Positions 6,645 to 10,191 of a stretch of 10,191 nt of DNA are shown here, in pieces. The stretch covers positions 1 to 10,191 of the forward strand of contig JAIELU010000176.1 in NCBI GenBank assembly GCA_019752775.1, written 5' to 3'. Each line of letters opens with the position of its first letter. The stretch's first letter is position 1. Source of the stretch: Campylobacterales bacterium. GTDB taxonomy: Bacteria; Campylobacterota; Campylobacteria; Campylobacterales; Arcobacteraceae. A program made the position numbers and the translations under genes. The notes below the pieces were generated by a model. The model worked only from the letters and a program-made list of their open reading frames with translations, searched no databases and was not told the origin of the DNA.

Positions 6645-6653
6645 TATAATAGT

Positions 6654-6742
6654 AGAGGATTGCCAGAGTTGGTCTAATGGACCGGTTTTGAAAACCGGCG
6701 AGGTGAAAGCCTCCGAGGGTTCGAATCCCTTGTCCTCTGCCA
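6654..6742 (+). tRNA. tRNA-Ser (anticodon UGA)
   Basis: An 89-nt class II tRNA. Acceptor AGAGGAT pairs with GTCCTCT, followed by discriminator G and encoded CCA. The anticodon stem CCGGT/ACCGG encloses TTTGAAA, anticodon UGA, reading TCN serine codons. The variable arm is GAGG/CCTC and the T loop TTCGAAT. It follows tRNA-Leu by only 9 nt, so both are on one transcript. The first pair A-T is less usual than G-C. Confidence 0.96.
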
Positions 6743-6808
6743 CTATTATAATAAATCATCTAACTTTTTCAATTTTAAATGATTTAAAACATACTATACA
6801 TTTCTGTT

Positions 6809-6884
6809 GGAGGTATAGCAAAGCTGGTAATGCCTCGGATTGCAAATCCGACATGCGTTGGTTCGAGTCCGACTACCTCCTCCA
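6809..6884 (+). tRNA. tRNA-Cys (anticodon GCA)
   Basis: A 76-nt class I tRNA. Acceptor GGAGGTA pairs with TACCTCC, followed by discriminator T and encoded CCA; U73 is the normal identity base for tRNA-Cys. The anticodon loop TTGCAAA gives GCA. The T arm is GTTGG TTCGAGT CCGAC. It lies 66 nt after tRNA-Ser, probably on the same transcript, since no convincing promoter was seen in the gap. Confidence 0.96.
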
Positions 6885-6997
6885 CTTTTCAATCTCAATC
6901 AATTTAAAATCATCCAAATGAATCATACTCAGAGTTAGTTATTACAAGTTTAATTTAAATATTACTGTAAAAAGATATAAAGTTTTGAATAGGTAAG

Positions 6998-7022
6998 AGA
7001 ATAAGGATATTTTCCTTATTCT
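6998..7022. terminator. Hairpin between the tRNA genes and the DUF475 gene
   Basis: AGAATAAGGA (6998-7007), 5-base loop, TCCTTATTCT (7013-7022): a perfect 10-bp stem. On the + strand it is followed by TTTATG and would end the tRNA transcript. It also lies 10 nt beyond the stop of the - strand DUF475 gene, so it may serve both. The 113 nt between tRNA-Cys and the hairpin contains nothing else I recognise. Confidence 0.65.
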
Positions 7023-7031
7023 TTTATGTAG

Positions 7032-8147
7032 TTATATTTTATCGTTAGCTTGTTTATTTTCTCTAACAGAATGAATAAATGCAATAGCAATTGGAATAAT
7101 TGCAAAAGCGATTATTAAACCATGTGGTAAATGCATAAAGATTTGAACAATCATACTTATCGCTAAAAATCCAACTGACCACATTGCTCCATGTTCTAAA
7201 TATCTATATTCTGCAACCATTCCTCTATCAACCATTAAGATTGTAAGATTTCTAACTGCAAATGCACCAGCTCCTAAACCTAACATGATAATAACGATAT
7301 TTTGACTAACTGCAAAAGCTCCTAAAACACCATCAAAAGAGAAAGACATATCAATAAGTTCTAAATAAACAAAAGATGCGAATCCACCTTTTGCTGCTTT
7401 AGAGTTAGCAACATGTTCTATTTTTTCTTTTTCAGTTTCCATACTATTTGTTTCATGTTTTGTTCCATCATCTTCTAAAATACCTCTTAAAAATTCAATA
7501 CAAAGATATAATAAAATACCGTAAATCATAGGTAAGATTATTTCACTTTTATCAATTTTTTTTACAACATCTACTATCATTATTTCAGAAGGAGCGTAAA
7601 ATCCAATTATTGCAACAATAAATATTGCAATTAACATTTTTAAATTTCCAATATTTGACCATCTTGAAGCATAATTTTCAATTATAGCAATCCAATGAAC
7701 ATCTTTGTTTTCATTAAATAAAAATGATAAAAATATCATTAACAAGAATACTCCACCAAAAGCCATAACTATATGATGTGAAGCTGTGATAATTTTTTCA
7801 TATTCTGCTGGATTATTAATGGCTAGGGTAAATGATTCTACAAAACTTAATTCTGTTGTTGCAAAAACTATTAAAATTGGAAAAACTAACCTTACTCCAA
7901 ATACTGCAATTAACATCCCCCATGTAAGAAATCTTCTTCTCCAAATAGGAGGCATATTTACTAAAATTAATGCATTTATAACAGCATTATCAAAAGATAA
8001 ACTTAATTCTAATATTGTAAGAGTTGTACCTTGAACTACACCTAATATTCCCATATAAAATAGTTCAATAACTACTGATACAGCAAAAAATAAAAAGAAA
8101 GTGTTAAAATAACTTAATGTTGATTTTTGTTTAATTTGTTCGACCAT
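7032..8147 (-). CDS. TerC-superfamily integral membrane protein (DUF475)
   Basis: A 371-residue polytopic inner-membrane protein with about nine to ten hydrophobic helices. It has the two repeated acidic membrane motifs of the TerC/DUF475 group: LELSLSFDNAVINAL (about 47-61) and YLELIDMSFSFDGVLGAF (about 261-278). The E..S.SFDN/DG pattern in each half suggests an internal duplication with paired acidic residues able to bind or move a cation. TerC relatives are tied to tellurite resistance and to manganese or other metal export; the function of DUF475 itself is not established, so substrate is not assigned. A charged cytoplasmic linker (about 224-254) separates the halves. The ATG has AGGA at 8155-8158, 7 nt upstream. 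It is monocistronic, flanked by a hairpin at its 3' end and by the divergent lipoprotein gene at its 5' end. Confidence 0.9.
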   Translation of the reverse strand: MVEQIKQKSTLSYFNTFFLFFAVSVVIELFYMGILGVVQGTTLTILELSLSFDNAVINALILVNMPPIWRRRFLTWGMLIAVFGVRLVFPILIVFATTELSFVESFTLAINNPAEYEKIITASHHIVMAFGGVFLLMIFLSFLFNENKDVHWIAIIENYASRWSNIGNLKMLIAIFIVAIIGFYAPSEIMIVDVVKKIDKSEIILPMIYGILLYLCIEFLRGILEDDGTKHETNSMETEKEKIEHVANSKAAKGGFASFVYLELIDMSFSFDGVLGAFAVSQNIVIIMLGLGAGAFAVRNLTILMVDRGMVAEYRYLEHGAMWSVGFLAISMIVQIFMHLPHGLIIAFAIIPIAIAFIHSVRENKQANDKI

Positions 8148-8299
8148 AAATTTATCCTAAATTTGTTAAATAAGCCGGAATCTTAGCAGTAGTAAACTAA
8201 ATATATGGTTTCAACACAATTTATATACAATTATTTCGGTATTATTCCATATTGTTTTTTTGGAAACAAAAATTAATTATATTTAAAAGGACGCAATCC

Positions 8300-8572
8300 A
8301 TGAAAAGAATTTTATTAGGAACAGCAGTAGCATTAGTTTTATTAACAGGATGTAATGAAGACAAAAAAACGGCTCCAGTACAAAAAACTGAAGTTGCTCC
8401 AGTAGCTCAAGCAGTAGCTGAAGTTAAAAAAGAAGCAGAAGCTGCAACTCAAGCAGTTGAAGAAGTAAAAAAAGAAGCAGAAGCATCAGCTACTCAAGTT
8501 GTTGAAGATGTTAAAAAAGAAGTAGAAGAAGCAGCTCCAGTAGCTGAAGAGAAAAAAGAAGAAACTAAATAA
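8300..8572 (+). CDS. Small repetitive, alanine- and glutamate-rich lipoprotein
   Basis: I do not recognise a named family. The start is the ATG at 8300, since AAAAGGA (8285-8291) lies 8 nt before it and the protein then opens with a lipoprotein signal, MKRILLGTAVALVLLTGC. An upstream in-frame ATG at 8252 would add 16 unlikely residues. The lipobox is LTGC, so Cys18 would be lipidated, leaving about 73 residues. The rest is charged and Ala-rich with three copies of an AVEEVKKEAEA-type unit (about residues 38-80), probably an extended helix or coiled coil. The last residue is lysine. A mature chain of this size, rod-like, lipidated and ending in Lys recalls Braun's lipoprotein in outline, but no sequence relationship can be claimed. 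The leader upstream has a possible TATTAT -10 at 8240-8245 without a good -35. A strong hairpin follows the stop. Confidence 0.88.
   Translation: MKRILLGTAVALVLLTGCNEDKKTAPVQKTEVAPVAQAVAEVKKEAEAATQAVEEVKKEAEASATQVVEDVKKEVEEAAPVAEEKKEETK
8411..8539 (+). repeat. Tandem repeat encoding three EVKKEAEA-type units in the lipoprotein
   Basis: Three in-frame units of 14, 15 and 14 codons: AVAEVKKEAEAATQ, AVEEVKKEAEASATQ and VVEDVKKEVEEAAP. The DNA is also similar between copies (GTTAAAAAAGAAGCAGAAGC-like), and differences are mostly substitutions, so the repeat is degenerate rather than recent. Copy number could vary between strains. Confidence 0.8.
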
Positions 8573-8580
8573 TTCTATTA

Positions 8581-8611
8581 TTCCGTGTTAATCTATAAAA
8601 TTAACACGGAA
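8581..8611. terminator. Strong hairpin terminator between convergent genes
   Basis: TTCCGTGTTAAT (8581-8592) pairs perfectly with ATTAACACGGAA (8600-8611) across a 7-base loop. On the + strand it is followed by CTTTTAT and ends the lipoprotein transcript 8 nt after its stop. On the - strand it begins 3 nt after the stop of the membrane-protein gene, so it probably acts in both directions. Confidence 0.85.
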
Positions 8612-8614
8612 CTT

Positions 8615-9583
8615 TTATAAAAAAACTCCATTTAGAAAATAATATCTAAGCAAATAAAATGAACACAAAAATACAAAAATTGAATTAAAAAAAATCGAGT
8701 ATTTAAAACTATAATTTAAATCTTTATTTGTTAATTTAGGCACAACAAAACTTACAATCGCAAAAAAAGTTCCTAAGAACAAAGTTGACCAAATAAAATA
8801 TCCTATAAAATAATACTCTTTTTGAAGCATACAAAATGGACATTGATGGGTTGGAAGTTGATAAATATATGTTGAAAAGAAATAAGTAACTGCATAATAT
8901 GCAATATATAAAAAGAATAAATTTACCAAAAAATTTATAAGTTGTACTTTTTGAATATTTGTAAAAATTGTTAATAAATAAATCAGATAAAATAAACCAA
9001 TAAGCATTGAAATAGATAAATCAAAAGGTATTTTATTTCCTGTTGAATTAACTCCAAAAATCACTGAACAACACATTACCGGCTCTTTTGTCGAAATATT
9101 CGAAAGATACAATATATCAAGGGTTGTTTCAATTAAAATTAATGCAAAAATAAAAATAAAAAAAGCAAATTTTCTTTTTGTATATGGATAGATTTTTTCT
9201 TTTAAATCCAAACTATTAATTATTAGCCAAACTCCAATACAAAACAATATGATTAGTTTTAAGGCTAATAATATTTCTCCATAATTATTTGCTTTTATAA
9301 CACCTGCTGCACACATAGCTCCTGGAATTATATGTGATAAATTATCTAAACTATAAGCAAAATATGGGAATAGAAATATTTTTACTATGAGCGTAAAAAA
9401 TATAATAAGTATTACTAAATATGAGGTTTTTTCAAGCTTATATTGTTTTGATGTTGTTTTTTCATAATCCCAATTTTTAATTATAAAAGTAGAAAAATAA
9501 AAAGCTATAAAAAGAAGAATAAATAAAATGATTTGAGTAAATAAATAGATAATAATCTCATTTGATAAAAATATTTCACTCAC
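8615..9583 (-). CDS. Uncharacterised 8-helix membrane protein with PGAMCAAG, MCC and CPFC motifs
   Basis: A 322-residue protein with about eight hydrophobic segments (roughly 9-35, 53-76, 105-125, 138-160, 188-208, 214-238, 257-281 and 295-317). I do not recognise the family. Three motifs stand out: PGAMCAAGV (Cys91), EPVMCCSVIFG (Cys171, Cys172) and THQCPFCMLQKEYY (Cys248, Cys251), each next to a helix end. The CPFC motif followed by LQK recalls the loop motif of DsbB/VKOR-type thiol oxidoreductases, and the Met-Cys pairs could bind a soft metal such as copper; both are inference. The start is GTG at 9581-9583, overlapping the ATPase stop by 8 nt, with only a weak GGA upstream, so translation is probably coupled. 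It may be a partner of the ABC ATPase or an unrelated redox or metal protein in the same operon. It is longer and more multi-spanning than an FtsX-like permease and lacks that family's large periplasmic domain. Confidence 0.85.
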   Translation of the reverse strand: MSEIFLSNEIIIYLFTQIILFILLFIAFYFSTFIIKNWDYEKTTSKQYKLEKTSYLVILIIFFTLIVKIFLFPYFAYSLDNLSHIIPGAMCAAGVIKANNYGEILLALKLIILFCIGVWLIINSLDLKEKIYPYTKRKFAFFIFIFALILIETTLDILYLSNISTKEPVMCCSVIFGVNSTGNKIPFDLSISMLIGLFYLIYLLTIFTNIQKVQLINFLVNLFFLYIAYYAVTYFFSTYIYQLPTHQCPFCMLQKEYYFIGYFIWSTLFLGTFFAIVSFVVPKLTNKDLNYSFKYSIFFNSIFVFLCSFYLLRYYFLNGVFL

Positions 9584-10191
9584 AAATTATTCCATTTTTG
9601 ATATTTATTACATCATCTACAAAATTAAGATTATCAAATATTGGGTCGTGGGTTGCCACAATTATCGTTTTATTTAGATTTTTTAATATTTTTAAAGTTT
9701 CGATAAAAATAATAGAGTTCGCATAATCTAAATTTGCAGTTGGTTCATCGCAAAGAATGATTTTTGGATTATTAACAATAGCTCTAGCAATGGCACATCT
9801 TTGTTTTTCTCCACCTGAAAGATTATAAACTAATTCATCTTTTTTATGAGAAATATTTGCTAATTCTAAAGCTTTTAAAACCATTTCATCTATTTGTTTT
9901 TGATTAAATCCAACTGGAATTAAAGCAATGGCAACATTGTCTTTCACACTTAAAGTATCAAATAAATTATAAGATTGAAAAATAAAACCTAATTCTTTTG
10001 CTCTAAATCTTGAAGCATGTAAATCTGGAAGTTTTGCAATATTTTCATTTTCTACTTCTATACTTCCATTTGTTGGTTTTAATAAAGTTCCAATTATAGA
10101 TAAAAGCGTAGATTTTCCACTTCCACTTATTCCTTTTAAAATAACACAAGATGAGTTTTTGATTTCTAAATTGATATTTTTTAAAGCATGA
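9576..10191 (-). CDS. ABC transporter ATP-binding protein, LolD/MacB type, 5'-truncated by window edge
   Basis: The frame stays open from the stop at 9576 to the window edge (about 204 residues), so the N-terminus lies outside; the GTG at 9947 is internal. The cytoplasmic ATPase has Walker A GISGSGKST, Q-loop GFIFQSYNLF, signature YNLSGGEKQR, Walker B IILCDEPTANLD and an H-loop in IIVATHDP. The RxxxLGFIFQ pattern and overall length point to the LolD/MacB/FtsE-like group, which work with FtsX-type permeases in lipoprotein release, toxin or peptide export, and metal-related systems. Substrate cannot be read from an ATPase alone. Its permease partners are probably encoded upstream, outside the window. 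The stop overlaps the GTG of the cysteine-motif membrane protein, so that protein is in the same operon. All catalytic motifs present here are intact. Confidence 0.93.
   Translation of the reverse strand, partial: HALKNINLEIKNSSCVILKGISGSGKSTLLSIIGTLLKPTNGSIEVENENIAKLPDLHASRFRAKELGFIFQSYNLFDTLSVKDNVAIALIPVGFNQKQIDEMVLKALELANISHKKDELVYNLSGGEKQRCAIARAIVNNPKIILCDEPTANLDYANSIIFIETLKILKNLNKTIIVATHDPIFDNLNFVDDVINIKNGIICE

Noticed and set aside
6645..6650. TATAAT between tRNA-Leu and tRNA-Ser as an internal promoter
   Set aside because: Transcription from it would begin inside tRNA-Ser, and the 9-nt gap indicates cotranscription.
6748..6791. 8-bp inverted repeat (TAAATCAT / ATGATTTA) between tRNA-Ser and tRNA-Cys as a terminator
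   Set aside because: The loop is about 19 nt, the stem is almost all AT and no T-tract follows; chance pairing in AT-rich DNA is likely.
6558..6884. tRNA cluster as an integration site for a mobile element
   Set aside because: No integrase gene, no direct repeat of a tRNA 3' end and no change of base composition were seen nearby.
6547..6921. Two short reading frames across the tRNA genes
   Set aside because: They are translations of tRNA-Leu, tRNA-Ser and tRNA-Cys sequence, which fully explain this DNA.
7786..8034. 82-residue + strand reading frame inside the DUF475 gene
   Set aside because: Antisense to a conserved membrane protein motif region; no start signal or domain.
8252..8299. Upstream ATG at 8252 as the lipoprotein start
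   Set aside because: It lacks a ribosome-binding site and would bury a textbook lipoprotein signal that starts 8 nt after AAAAGGA.
8411..8539. Repeats in the lipoprotein as a CRISPR-like or intergenic repeat array
   Set aside because: The units are in frame, protein-coding and degenerate, with no spacers.

Overview
The window looks like chromosomal DNA from an Arcobacter-like member of the Campylobacterota. It is very AT-rich, and its shine-dalgarno sites are short AAGGA-type motifs. The order htrA - response regulator - histidine kinase matches the htrA-cprRS locus of Campylobacter jejuni. The sensor and regulator resemble the ArsRS/CprRS family of epsilonproteobacteria. The assignment rests on reading protein motifs and synteny, not on a database search.

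Layout. On the + strand, positions 1-1202 hold the end of a cobalamin gene (cobD/cbiB, 5' end outside the window) overlapping a small cysteine-rich protein of a cobalamin-associated family. Convergent to these, on the - strand, is an htrA - response regulator - histidine kinase operon (4560 to 1214), transcribed from a candidate promoter near 4600-4627. Next on the - strand is ilvD (6367 to 4679), followed by a perfect 12-bp hairpin. A divergent intergenic region follows, with a 12-bp all-AT inverted repeat and a perfect-consensus sigma-70 promoter. That promoter drives three + strand tRNA genes: Leu(UAA), Ser(UGA) and Cys(GCA). A hairpin at about 7000 separates these from a - strand TerC-related DUF475 membrane protein (8147 to 7032). 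A small + strand lipoprotein with a tandem coiled-coil-like repeat (8300-8572) diverges from it. A 12-bp hairpin separates the lipoprotein from a convergent - strand pair: an ABC ATPase of LolD/MacB type (5' end outside the window) overlapping an uncharacterised 8-helix, cysteine-motif membrane protein.

How the genes work together. HtrA with its adjacent two-component system forms an envelope-stress module. CobD and the Cys-rich protein belong to corrinoid assembly. IlvD serves branched-chain amino acid synthesis. The ATPase plus the cysteine-containing membrane protein is the least explained part and is probably the tail of a longer transport operon. The most notable single observation is that the response regulator appears to start at an ATT codon: a stop codon lies two codons upstream, and a well-placed ribosome-binding site fits only that start. 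Most of the window is ordinary housekeeping and accessory content. I do not see a clear novel defence or mobile system.
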